Assembly (NCBI RefSeq): GCF_030345695.1
Contig: NZ_JAUASV010000003.1
Span: forward strand, 124,001 to 188,000
DNA from: Galbitalea sp. SE-J8
GTDB lineage: Bacteria > Actinomycetota > Actinomycetes > Actinomycetales > Microbacteriaceae
Reading direction: 5' to 3'
DNA: 64,000 nt
The notes under the pieces were generated by a model that made no database searches, was not told the origin of the DNA, and worked only from the letters and a program-made list of their open reading frames with translations. Shown here one piece after another: positions 34,401 through 42,931 of the stretch (within the stretch, counting starts at the first letter, position 1; each line of letters opens with the position of its first letter). Both the position numbers and the translations under genes were made by a program.

Positions 34401-36083
34401 TCAGACCCAGGTCGGCAGCCACCAGTGCAGGCGCAGCACGTCGTAGGGCAGCAGCTGAGCGGTCCACAGCGGCCAGTAGAACACGCTGAGCGCGACGGCG
34501 AGCACGAGGAACGCGCCCGCGGACGCGAGCCCCACCGTGCGCCTCGGCCGCGGATCTCGGCGCGAGCCGATCGCGATGCCCAGCACGGCGACGAGCGCGA
34601 GCACGAGGTAGGGCTCGAAGGCGATCGTGTAGAACTGGAACACCGTGCGGTTGGAGTACTGCAGCCACGGCAGGTAGCCGGCGACGATGCCCATCAGGAT
34701 CGCGCCGACCTGCCACTGCCGGCGCAGCACGAAGACGGCGACGAGCACGAGGATCGAGAGCGCGCCGCCCCACCAGATGAGCGGGTTCGCGAGTCCCGTG
34801 ATCGACTCGCCGCACGACGCGGCCGTGCAGGCGCCCTGCCCCGGATCGATCTGGCCCTGGTCGAACGCCTGGTAGTACATGCTCGTCGGCCGGATCATGA
34901 GCAGCCAGGTCGCGGGATACGCCTGGTACGGGTGCGGGCGGGACTCGCCGATGTTGTAGTCCCAGACGCTCTTCTCGTAGTGCAGGAAGCTCTGCAGGTC
35001 GACCGGCACCCACGACCACAGGCCCGTCCAGGCGTTGCCGGCGGACTCGGCCCAGTGCCGGTCGTAGGAGTTGTCGCTCGTGAACCACGACGCCCAGGTG
35101 AGCAGGTAGACGGCTGCGGCGAGGGGCACGGTGAGCAGGAAGCTGACCGGCGCCTGCTTCACGAGCGTGCCCGCGAACCAGCCCGGGATGCCGTGCTTGC
35201 GCCGCAGCAGCACGTCGCTCACGACGCTCCACACCGCCCAGATCGCGAGGAAGTAGATGCCGTTCCACTTCACGGATGCCGTGGCCCCGAGCGCGAGGCC
35301 CGCGGCCATGAGCCAGGGTCGCCACCAGAGCGCGGGTCCGGCATCCGTGCTCCTGCCCTCGCTCTCGCGGCGGACCCGCCAGGCCAGCAGGCGCGACTCG
35401 CTCCACGCGCGATCGCGCAGCAGCAGGTAGAACGCGAGCAGCGCGAACAGCATCACGTAGTTGTCGAGCAGCGCGACGCGGCTCATCACGATCGCGTTGC
35501 CGTCGATCGCGAGCAGGCCGCCGGCGATGACCGCGAGCAGCGTCGAGCGGAACAGCCGGTGCGCCACGAGCATGATGAGCACGACGCCGAGCACGCCCGC
35601 GAGGGCGACGCCGACGCGCCAGGCGTAGGCGTGCTCCGGGCCGAGCAGGGCCATGAAGAGGCCCGTGATCCACTTGCCGAGCTGCGGGTGCACGACGAAC
35701 GACGGGATCGCCGTGAAGATGTCGGTCTGCCCGGCCGCGAACTTCGCGTCGGCGTCGTCGGGCCAGGTCGCGGCGTAGCCGAGGTTCCACTGGCTCCAGG
35801 CGTCCTTCACGTAGAAGGTCTCGTCGAACACGATCGTGTCCGGGTGGCCGAGGCCGACGAACCGGGTGAGGATCGCGACGAGCACGACGATCCCGGGGGC
35901 TCCCCAGCGGTACGCCCGCTGCGCGCGTGGCGTCACGGTGACGCGACGCCACCACCGGTCGAGCCGCGACCCCCGGATGATGCGCTGCTTCTTCGTGCCC
36001 GCTGGCGGAGGAGGCGCGCCAGCGCCGTCTCGAAGCCCCTCCGTGCCGACCAGCTCATCGAACCCGGGCGCATCGCTCACCAC
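34401..36083 (-). CDS. pmt: Dolichyl/polyprenyl-phosphate-mannose protein mannosyltransferase
   Basis: 560 residues, about 10-11 membrane segments. PMT family: the DE motif VFDETFYVKDAWS in the first extracytoplasmic loop, HPQLGKWITG, a central loop with the DRHW and SFLHYEKSVWDYN segment, and ARTVFQFYTIAFEPYLVL. It transfers mannose from a polyprenyl carrier to Ser/Thr of secreted proteins in actinobacteria. Residues about 14-30 of the cytoplasmic N-terminus are encoded by a dispersed-repeat relative (see 36001-36040). Divergent from rsmI, a conserved actinobacterial arrangement. Confidence 0.92.
   Translation of the reverse strand: MVSDAPGFDELVGTEGLRDGAGAPPPPAGTKKQRIIRGSRLDRWWRRVTVTPRAQRAYRWGAPGIVVLVAILTRFVGLGHPDTIVFDETFYVKDAWSQWNLGYAATWPDDADAKFAAGQTDIFTAIPSFVVHPQLGKWITGLFMALLGPEHAYAWRVGVALAGVLGVVLIMLVAHRLFRSTLLAVIAGGLLAIDGNAIVMSRVALLDNYVMLFALLAFYLLLRDRAWSESRLLAWRVRRESEGRSTDAGPALWWRPWLMAAGLALGATASVKWNGIYFLAIWAVWSVVSDVLLRRKHGIPGWFAGTLVKQAPVSFLLTVPLAAAVYLLTWASWFTSDNSYDRHWAESAGNAWTGLWSWVPVDLQSFLHYEKSVWDYNIGESRPHPYQAYPATWLLMIRPTSMYYQAFDQGQIDPGQGACTAASCGESITGLANPLIWWGGALSILVLVAVFVLRRQWQVGAILMGIVAGYLPWLQYSNRTVFQFYTIAFEPYLVLALVAVLGIAIGSRRDPRPRRTVGLASAGAFLVLAVALSVFYWPLWTAQLLPYDVLRLHWWLPTWV
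36001..36040. repeat. Repeat relative within pmt 5' coding end
   Basis: GAGGAGGCGCGCCAGCGCCG followed by TCTCGAAGC matches a block at 40573-40612 almost exactly. It has the same lay-out as the main dispersed family (GAGGAG...palindrome...TCTCGA). Read through it gives the Gly-Ala-Gly-Ala-Pro-Pro-Pro-Pro-Ala-Gly run of the transferase N-terminus. Confidence 0.7.
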
Positions 36084-36115
36084 GTCATCGTAGGGGCGCG
36101 TGGTTGCATGGACCC

Positions 36116-36943
36116 GTGATCATCCTGGCGGCGACGCCAATCGGCAATCTCGGCGACGCCTCCCGCCGCCTCATCGAGGCGCTCGGCAACGCCGAGGTCA
36201 TCGCCGCTGAGGACACCCGCACGGCCGTGCAGCTCATGCGCGCGCTCGGTGTCGAACGCGGGGGTGCCGAGAACCGCCCGCGGCTCATCGCCCTGCACGA
36301 GCACAACGAGGCGGAGAAGGCCGCCGAGATCGTCGCGCTCGCGGCATCCGTCGACGTGCTCGTGCTGACGGATGCCGGCATGCCCGCGGTGAGCGACCCC
36401 GGTTTCCCGCTCGTCGCGGCCGCGGCGGCGGCGGATGTCACGGTCACCGCGATCCCGGGACCGAGCGCCGTGCTGACGGCGCTCGCCGTGTCGGGGCTGC
36501 CGACCGACCGGTTCACGTTCGAGGGCTTCCTGCCACGGCGGTCGCGCGTCGCGGCCCTCGCCCCGCTCGCGCGCGAGGAGCGCACGATGGTGTTCTTCGA
36601 GTCGCCGCACCGGCTCGCCGAGTCGCTCGCCGACCTCGCGACGGCGTTCGGCGCGGACCGCCGCGCGGTCGTGTGCCGGGAGCTCACGAAGCTGCACGAG
36701 GAGGTCGCGCGCGGCACCCTGGTCTCGCTCGCGGAGCGGTTCGCCGCGGGGGCGCGCGGCGAGATCGCGATCGTCGTCGAGGGTGCCGCGCCGGCGACGG
36801 CCTCTCTCGACGACGGCGTGGCGCAGGTCGTGGCGCTCGTCGCGGCGGGTTCGCGGCTCAAGGAGGCGACGGCCGAGGTCGCCGAGGAGACGGGGCTCAG
36901 CCGCCGCGACCTCTACGAGGCCGCCCTCGTCGCCCGCCGCTGA
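36116..36943 (+). CDS. rsmI: 16S rRNA 2'-O-methyltransferase RsmI
   Basis: 275 residues from GTG 36116, chosen because the family begins MIILAATPIGNLGD; a TTG at 36104 is a weaker alternative. SAM-dependent tetrapyrrole-methylase fold: AEDTRTAVQLMRALGV, LISDAG-like VLVLTDAGMPAVSDPGF, and AIPGPSAVLTALAVSGLPTDRFTFEGFLPRR. It methylates C1402 of 16S rRNA on the 2'-OH. Divergent from pmt with a 32-bp gap. Confidence 0.95.
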   Translation: MIILAATPIGNLGDASRRLIEALGNAEVIAAEDTRTAVQLMRALGVERGGAENRPRLIALHEHNEAEKAAEIVALAASVDVLVLTDAGMPAVSDPGFPLVAAAAAADVTVTAIPGPSAVLTALAVSGLPTDRFTFEGFLPRRSRVAALAPLAREERTMVFFESPHRLAESLADLATAFGADRRAVVCRELTKLHEEVARGTLVSLAERFAAGARGEIAIVVEGAAPATASLDDGVAQVVALVAAGSRLKEATAEVAEETGLSRRDLYEAALVARR

Positions 36944-36951
36944 CCATGAGG

Positions 36952-37464
36952 TCAGAAAATCGCGGGCGGCTCCGGACACACCTTGAGAGCCTTGTCCATG
37001 TCACTGGGGTCGATGAGCGCGTAGGGGTCCCAAAACGCGTTCCCGGCCTTCTGAGCAGCTTTGAACTGCTCCGTGAACACCTGGAGTGAGGGTGTGTCGG
37101 CTGGGGTTGGGTAACCGGCCTTCGTGAGACAATCGCGCACCCCTAAAGAGCCTTCATACTTCGTCTTCTAGTCGGCGTTCGTCCATTTTCGGTAAGACAT
37201 ACGAGACGAGCAATCACTCACGTCGTCAAGGTACCTCTGTACCTGATCATTCGGAATGTCCATGCCCCCTTGTGCATCGACCGGCCAACCGCGCTTCGAC
37301 ATGCAGTCGTTCAGGTGCGACTCCGCTTGCCCCTGATCTGTCGGCACGATGGCCGACGGCGCAGGCGACGCGCGCTCCTGGATGGCGTTGGAAGCAGAAC
37401 TGCATCCCGTCGCCGAAGCCGCGATCAGTACCGCTGCCGCGGCCGCTGCGACCAGTTGACGCAC
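36952..37464 (-). pseudogene. Lipoprotein gene split by an in-frame amber stop
   Basis: The first part (37464-37168) is a 98-residue lipoprotein: VLIAASATGCSSASN lipobox, then CMSKRGWPVDAQGG. After one TAG (37168-37170) the same frame continues to 36952 with no other stop: KTKYEGSLGVRDCLTKAGYPTPADTP..., ending NAFWDPYALIDPSDMDK. Together they give about 170 residues with a repeated [DE]C[ML][ST]K.G[WY]P pattern, as in actinobacterial lipoproteins of unknown role. Most simply a nonsense mutation; readthrough or sequencing error is possible. Start GTG 37464 lies inside the small upstream ORF, with a weak ribosome site. Confidence 0.7.
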
Positions 37465-37577
37465 CGCACACCATTGTCCGTCGGCTGGAAAGCGCCGTCG
37501 GTCGTCGCGGAGCTGGACGAGACCGAGGCGCCGATCGTGGAGTAGATGGCGGCCCTGCGCGAGGTCGACGGCTTCAT
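37425..37577 (-). CDS. Small 50-aa ORF with strong promoter and ribosome site
   Basis: ATG 37577 preceded at the usual distance by AAGGAGG. The product MKPSTSRRAAIYSTIGASVS... ends GVRCVNWSQRPRQRY. I recognise no family; it has one Cys and a Ser-rich middle. The 3' end overlaps the lipoprotein start (37464) by 40 bp in another frame, so translation of the two may be coupled. The promoter at 37633-37661 is the best sigma-A match in this part of the window. Could be a leader peptide, a small secreted peptide handled by the adjacent ABC exporter, or a remnant. Confidence 0.45.
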   Translation of the reverse strand: MKPSTSRRAAIYSTIGASVSSSSATTDGAFQPTDNGVRCVNWSQRPRQRY

Positions 37578-37632
37578 GGGTTTGCCTCCTTCGAATGACG
37601 GCGGAACTGGCCTGCGGACGTGAGTTACTTCC

Positions 37633-37661
37633 ACTAAACTAGCCGACAGGCGTCGTGTCAA
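37633..37661 (-). promoter_or_regulatory. Strong sigma-A promoter for small ORF and lipoprotein
   Basis: On the minus strand TTGACA (37661-37656), a 17-bp spacer, and TTTAGT (37638-37633). It predicts a transcript starting near 37627 with about a 50-nt leader to the ATG at 37577. It is divergent from the ABC exporter genes that start at 37717. Confidence 0.7.
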
Positions 37662-37716
37662 ATCCCGATCGGACGCCTCATCTCGAACTCGCTCGGCTCG
37701 GTGGAAAGGCTCGTGA

Positions 37717-38805
37717 GTGGTGGACTCGGAACCCAGAGAGGGTACGCGGCGGCCGGCTACGCTCGCGCTCGTCGGTGTGCTCATCCTCGCCGTAGGCGTT
37801 GCTGGCGGCTGGGCGCTGAGCATCGTGCTGCACCCGGCTGAGGATCCGGTCTCCGCCGTCGACTATGCGACGGCGACGGTGGTACAGGGCTCCGTCGGCT
37901 CGTCGTTCGAGTTGAGCGCGGCAGCGCTGTGGTCGACCGCTGCGGCTGGCACGAACCGGGCGGACGGGATCGTTACCTCGGTCGATGTCGCTGCGGGCGA
38001 CTCCGTGCGGCCGGGGGATGTGCTCTACACGGTGGGTCTGCGGCCCGTCATCGTAGCCGTCGGCGCGGTGCCGTCGTTTCGCTCGATCGCACGCGGGACA
38101 GCCGGCGCCGACGTGCGTCAGCTCCAGCGGCTGCTCATCTCCCTGGGCTTCTACCGGGGCTCGATCTCGGGGACGGTGGATGCCGCCACCGAGATCGCCG
38201 TGAAGGCGTGGCAGAGGTCGCTCGGCGTCGTCCCGGACGGTGTCGTTCGGCCGGGCGATCTCCTCTACGTCGCGGAGCTGCCGACGCGGGTGGCGCTGGA
38301 CCCGCAGGCCGTCGCGATCGGCGCGACGTTGAGCGGCGGCGAGCCGGTCCTGTCCGTGCTCGCGGACGCTCCGTCCTTCTCGATCGACGTGACGACCGCC
38401 CAGGCGAACCAGGTGCCCGACGGAGCCGGAGTGGACATCACCGGCCCGGACGGCGCGGTCTGGACCAGCACGGTCGCCTCCCGCCGCACCGCGGATGACG
38501 GACAGACCGTCACCCTCGCGCTGCAGGCTGCCGACGGTTCCGCGGTCTGTGGCGAGGACTGCGCGGCGGTGCCGCCCCAGGGACGCACGCTGCTCGATGC
38601 GACCATCGTCGTGGTGCCGGACACCACCGGGCTCGTCGTGCCGACCGCCGCTCTCGTCACAGCAGCCGACGGTTCCACGCGAGTCGTCGACGCGCGGGGC
38701 GCGACGCACGCCGTCTCCGTCGGCGCCACGGCTAACGGGATGGCCGTCGTCACGGGCGTCGACGCCGGGCTCCACGTGCGGGTGCCGACCGGGAGCAGTG
38801 GATGA
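37717..38805 (+). CDS. Membrane-fusion (adaptor) protein with peptidoglycan-binding domain
   Basis: 362 residues, GTG 37717 with GGAAAGG upstream. One N-terminal membrane anchor (ATLALVGVLILAVGVAGGWAL). A lipoyl/beta-barrel-like region (TNRADGIVTSVDVAAGDSVRPGDVLYTV) is followed by a PG_binding_1 domain (ADVRQLQRLLISLGFYRGSI...AVKAWQRSLG) at about residues 127-165, and then a second barrel section. Such HlyD-like adaptors work with MacB-type ATPase/permease pairs in Gram-positive bacteria. Overlaps the ATPase gene by 4 bp, so one operon of three. Cargo unknown. Confidence 0.85.
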   Translation: MVDSEPREGTRRPATLALVGVLILAVGVAGGWALSIVLHPAEDPVSAVDYATATVVQGSVGSSFELSAAALWSTAAAGTNRADGIVTSVDVAAGDSVRPGDVLYTVGLRPVIVAVGAVPSFRSIARGTAGADVRQLQRLLISLGFYRGSISGTVDAATEIAVKAWQRSLGVVPDGVVRPGDLLYVAELPTRVALDPQAVAIGATLSGGEPVLSVLADAPSFSIDVTTAQANQVPDGAGVDITGPDGAVWTSTVASRRTADDGQTVTLALQAADGSAVCGEDCAAVPPQGRTLLDATIVVVPDTTGLVVPTAALVTAADGSTRVVDARGATHAVSVGATANGMAVVTGVDAGLHVRVPTGSSG

Positions 38806-39449
38806 CGGGCGCGCAACCCCTGGAGGCCCGTGAGGTCGTCTTCGGCTACGAGCGCGACCGGAACGTGCTTGACGGCTGGACCGCCACCTTTCCGGCCGGC
38901 GCGATGACCGCCCTGGTCGGGCCGTCAGGGCGAGGGAAGTCGACGTTGCTGTTCCTGCTCGGTCTCATGCTGCGAATCCGGGGCGGCGAGGTGCTCATCG
39001 GCGGTCAGCCGACGTCGCGGCTGCGTGATCGCGAGCGGTCGTCGCTGCGTGCATCCCGCTTCGGCTTCGTGTTCCAGGATGCCGCCCTCGATCCGACGCG
39101 GACGATCATTGACAACGTGACCGAGACGGCGCTCTATCGCGGCGCCGACCGGTTGCTCGCCGCGTCGCGAGCCCGAACGCTGCTCGACCGGTTCGGCGTG
39201 GACGTGCCGGTCGACCGAAGACCCGGTGAGGTGTCGGGAGGTCAGGCGCAGCGGATCGCGCTGTGCCGGGCCTTGCTCGGTGAACCCCAGATCGTGCTCG
39301 CCGACGAACCGACGGGTAACCTCGATCCGGCCTCCAGCGGTGTCGTCGTTGATGCCCTCCGCGAGCATGCCGGACGAGGCGGCGCTGTCGTCGTCGTGAC
39401 GCACTCGCCGGAGGTTGCCGTAGCCTGCGATCGAGTGATCTCGCTATGA
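38802..39449 (+). CDS. ABC transporter ATP-binding protein (MacB/LolD type)
   Basis: 215 residues. Walker A GPSGRGKST, Q-loop GFVFQDAALDP, signature VSGGQAQRIALCRALL, Walker B IVLADEPTGNLDP and H-loop VVTHSP are all intact. The DEPTGNLDP form is typical of MacB/LolD-like exporters. Overlaps the adaptor gene before it and the permease gene after it by 4 bp each, so a tightly coupled operon. Confidence 0.93.
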   Translation: MTGAQPLEAREVVFGYERDRNVLDGWTATFPAGAMTALVGPSGRGKSTLLFLLGLMLRIRGGEVLIGGQPTSRLRDRERSSLRASRFGFVFQDAALDPTRTIIDNVTETALYRGADRLLAASRARTLLDRFGVDVPVDRRPGEVSGGQAQRIALCRALLGEPQIVLADEPTGNLDPASSGVVVDALREHAGRGGAVVVVTHSPEVAVACDRVISL

Positions 39450-40540
39450 CGGCCTTCCCCATGGCACGTGCGCTCATGCGCGAAGCGCTGTTGGCCGCGC
39501 GCGCGCAACGCGTGGGATCGATTCTGACCGTCGCCCTCGTCGCGAGCGTGATCGTCGCCGTGATGCTCACGGCCGGTCGCACGGTCGGCGCGCAGCAGGC
39601 GGTGCTACGAACCATCGACGACGCGGGAAGCCGTGCGATCGTAATCCGTGACGACGGAGGCGCTGGTATCACCACGGCCGCGCTGCTTCGCGTCTCGTCC
39701 CTCGACCACGTCGAGTGGGCCGCAGCCTTCTCCAACGCCGCCGATTCCACCAACTCCCTCATCGGAGGCGGTCCGTCGGTAGCGGCTCGATTCGTCTATG
39801 GCGACGACACGCGAACATTGGGGTTGCCTCCGGATGCGACGGGCGCCTATGCATCCGCGAATGCGCTCAGAGTGCTGGGGCTCCACGACGGTGCCGGTGG
39901 CATAACGCTCAGCACGGGTGCCGAGTACGGGATCGACGGCACATTCGACCCCCCGGACTTCCTTCGCCAGTTCGACCCGCTCGTGCTCATACCTGAGCCC
40001 GATGCAACCGACCAGCCCGTGGGGATGATCGTCGCCGTCGCCGATTCACCGGAGCACATCGAGTCTCTCGCCACCGCGATCGCCCCCCTCCTCGGCGCTA
40101 TCGATCCGTCGAAGGCCTCCATTCAGACCAGCGAGGCGCTCGCAGAGTTGCACACACTCATCGGGGAACAACTCGGGGGCTTCTCGAACGCGCTCGTCGT
40201 CGGGGTGCTCGGCATCACCGGCGCACTGCTCGCGGTCATCCTGAGCGGGCTCGTGTTGCTGCGCCGCAAGGACTTCGGTCGCCGCCGCGCGCTCGGTGCG
40301 TCGCGGGGCTTCATCGTCGCCCTGCTCATGACTCAGACCGGAATCGTCGGGGCGATCGGTGCTGCGAGCGGGGTCGTGGCCGCGCTTGTCCTGCTCGCCG
40401 CCAATCACGATCCGTTCCCCGCAGGCGCCTACACCGGGGCGTTGGCGCTGCTCAGCTTCCTCATCGCCGTCCTGGCTGCCGTGTTCCCCGGCGTCATCGC
40501 GAGCGTGCGTGACCCCGTCAAGGAACTGCGCGTCCCGTAG
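39446..40540 (+). CDS. FtsX/MacB-type ABC transporter permease
   Basis: 364 residues. One N-terminal transmembrane helix (GSILTVALVASVIVAVML), a large extracytoplasmic domain of about 200 residues, and three C-terminal helices (ALVVGVLGITGALLAVILSGLVLL; GIVGAIGAASGVVAALVLLA; GALALLSFLIAVLAAVFPGVI) with the RRKDFGRRRALGASRG coupling segment of FtsX-like permeases. Completes a mechanotransmission-type complex with the two upstream genes. Ends 126 bp before the CRISPR array. Confidence 0.88.
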   Translation: MTAFPMARALMREALLAARAQRVGSILTVALVASVIVAVMLTAGRTVGAQQAVLRTIDDAGSRAIVIRDDGGAGITTAALLRVSSLDHVEWAAAFSNAADSTNSLIGGGPSVAARFVYGDDTRTLGLPPDATGAYASANALRVLGLHDGAGGITLSTGAEYGIDGTFDPPDFLRQFDPLVLIPEPDATDQPVGMIVAVADSPEHIESLATAIAPLLGAIDPSKASIQTSEALAELHTLIGEQLGGFSNALVVGVLGITGALLAVILSGLVLLRRKDFGRRRALGASRGFIVALLMTQTGIVGAIGAASGVVAALVLLAANHDPFPAGAYTGALALLSFLIAVLAAVFPGVIASVRDPVKELRVP

Positions 40541-40620
40541 CTCCGGTGGCTCGGGGCGCGCCAGCGCCGTGTTCCGGTGGCTGAGGAGGCGCGCCAGCGC
40601 CGTCTCGAAGCTCGCTCCTC
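40541..40620. repeat. Repeat remnants between permease gene and CRISPR array
   Basis: Two partial copies of GGTGGCT[C/G]...GGCGCGCCAGCGCCG; the second runs on through TCTCGAAGC and is nearly identical to 36001-36040. The remainder of the gap up to 40666 shows no gene, and no clear leader is seen on this side of the array. Confidence 0.65.
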
Positions 40621-40666
40621 CCCAGCTCGCCGGACGGGCGCGTCATGGCGACCGCGGGCGCCAGGA

Positions 40667-42832
40667 GGGATCATCCCCGCTCGCGCGGGGAGCACCAGCC
40701 AGTCCTGCGTGCGGCCCTGCGCGGCCAGGGATCATCCCCGCTCGCGCGGGGAGCACTCCCTTAACGCGGCCTTAATCCGCGCCTCCTCGGGATCATCCCC
40801 GCTCGCGCGGGGAGCACCGCGCTTGACAGCCCCACACAATAGGGGGTAGTGGGATCATCCCCGCTCGCGCGGGGAGCACACCACACGTGACCGCGCGATC
40901 ACCGCGTTCCTGGGATCATCCCCGCTCGCGCGGGGAGCACGGGGACGGACCCGTCGCGAGGTAGATGCCGTAGGGATCATCCCCGCTCGCGCGGGGAGCA
41001 CACGCGGGCCTGGGCGACAGCGTCCGCGGCGACGGGATCATCCCCGCTCGCGCGGGGAGCACTACGAGCTGACCGGTGTCAGCAAGGTCAATGAGGGATC
41101 ATCCCCGCTCGCGCGGGGAGCACGCGATCTGCAACGCCTTCATGAGCGCACTCGCGGGATCATCCCCGCTCGCGCGGGGAGCACCCGAGGTTGCACGCTA
41201 TGCACTGAGGGCCGTAGGGATCATCCCCGCTCGCGCGGGGAGCACGACACGCGAGCCGCCCATTGCTGATTGGTTTGAGGGATCATCCCCGCTCGCGCGG
41301 GGAGCACCCCCAATCCGTAATCGCCAACGCGACACATATGGGATCATCCCCGCTCGCGCGGGGAGCACAGCCCCGCTTCTTTCGCCCAATTCTGGATGCC
41401 GGGATCATCCCCGCTCGCGCGGGGAGCACAGGATGTAGGGAATCGAATCATGCTACTTGTAGGGATCATCCCCGCTCGCGCGGGGAGCACAGGGCGAGTC
41501 CCGCCGATTCGCCCTTAAAGGGGGGATCATCCCCGCTCGCGCGGGGAGCACAAAGTGGGACTGACGCTCCCGACAATTCGGCCGGGATCATCCCCGCTCG
41601 CGCGGGGAGCACGAGTTCATAAAATCGGTGAGAACGAACACACCGGGATCATCCCCGCTCGCGCGGGGAGCACTGTAGATTCGACCGCCATTGTCGTATC
41701 GTCTAAGGATCATCCCCGCTCGCGCGGGGAGCACGACTCCCACTTGCGGATGGTGTCGTTGCGGACGGGATCATCCCCGCTCGCGCGGGGAGCACACGAA
41801 TTGGTTCCGTTACCTCCAACGGGCCCCGGGATCATCCCCGCTCGCGCGGGGAGCACAACGGTGCTAGAGAACATTGACGGGTCGGCGCGGGATCATCCCC
41901 GCTCGCGCGGGGAGCACTCGATGTGGTTCTTGTCGATGCCCTTAGAAGCGGGATCATCCCCGCTCGCGCGGGGAGCACAGTGGCTGGCACTGATCTTTGT
42001 CGTGGTAGCTGGGATCATCCCCGCTCGCGCGGGGAGCACGGAATGAACGGCTTGAGGCGCTGCCGGTCCTCGGGATCATCCCCGCTCGCGCGGGGAGCAC
42101 AGTTCGACACGATTGGCAACCCGTTAGGGATCGGGATCATCCCCGCTCGCGCGGGGAGCACCCGTTCTTGTTCAGCTTGACGTCCGGCTTCGGGGGATCA
42201 TCCCCGCTCGCGCGGGGAGCACAGGGAGGCCACCGCCTTGGGAACGCCGTTCTTGGGATCATCCCCGCTCGCGCGGGGAGCACCGTGCGGCACGAATGAA
42301 CGGGATTGGGGCAGCGGGATCATCCCCGCTCGCGCGGGGAGCACTTTCGGATTCTCCCCCGCGACTTTTAGGATAAGGGATCATCCCCGCTCGCGCGGGG
42401 AGCACGATGCGCCTTTCAATGTGCTTCAGCAGATCGGGGGATCATCCCCGCTCGCGCGGGGAGCACCCGAGGTTGCACGCTATGCACTGAGGGCCGTAGG
42501 GATCATCCCCGCTCGCGCGGGGAGCACACGCCGAGCTGCTTTGCCGCACGGTGCAGGTTGGGATCATCCCCGCTCGCGCGGGGAGCACCCAAGCATCCGG
42601 AACCCGACAGGTTTCGTCCCGGGATCATCCCCGCTCGCGCGGGGAGCACACACGCGGGCCGCCCATTGTTGATTGGTCTGAGGGATCATCCCCGCTCGCG
42701 CGGGGAGCACTGGTGAGCATGTCGCTGCAATCGGGCCTACCGGGGATCATCCCCGCTCGCGCGGGGAGCACCCTTAGTCAGGATGTTAGTCGTGGTGATT
42801 GAGGGGATCATCCCCGCTCGCGCGGGGAGCAC
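40667..42832 (-). CRISPR. Type I-E CRISPR array, 36 repeats and 35 spacers, no cas genes in window
   Basis: Repeat of 29 bp; on the transcribed (minus) strand it starts GTGCTCCCCGCGCGAGC and ends GGGGATGATCCC, the type I-E form with a 7-bp GC stem. Unit length is 61 bp, with 32-nt spacers except two of 33 nt (40818-40850 and 41246-41278). All repeats are identical apart from one first-base G to A change at 41706. The spacers at 41185-41216 and 42467-42498 are identical; those at 41246-41278 and 42650-42681 differ at 3 of 32 positions. No cas gene lies within 40 kb on the left or 21 kb on the right. Confidence 0.98.
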
Positions 42833-42848
42833 TCTTGCTGACCAGCAC

Positions 42849-42854
42849 ATTATC
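42849..42854 (-). promoter_or_regulatory. Probable leader promoter (-10) of the CRISPR array
   Basis: GATAAT on the minus strand, 16 bp outside the last-listed repeat (42832). A start near 42842 would put transcription directly into the first repeat and read leftwards, which agrees with repeat polarity. This makes the right end the leader end, where new spacers enter. No clear -35 box. Confidence 0.4.
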
Positions 42855-42931
42855 CAAGGCGGCCACTCGGTCGCGTTCAGTTCTGGTCGTGCGCGACACG
42901 CGCGTGAAACACCCCGGTGGGACCATCGGCC

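Noticed and set aside
37425-37577. Lactococcin-972-type bacteriocin precursor
   Set aside because: The exporter context fits, but the peptide has no signal peptide and lacks the Trp/Gly/Tyr-rich pattern of that family.
40577-42802. Chains of ORFs with IIPARAGST / HPRSRGEH repeats
   Set aside because: These are translations of the CRISPR repeats, known as a source of false proteins; the array explains them fully.
40667-42832. Self-targeting CRISPR spacers
   Set aside because: Reading the spacers by eye against the window gave no match to any gene here; a proper search is needed for the rest of the genome.
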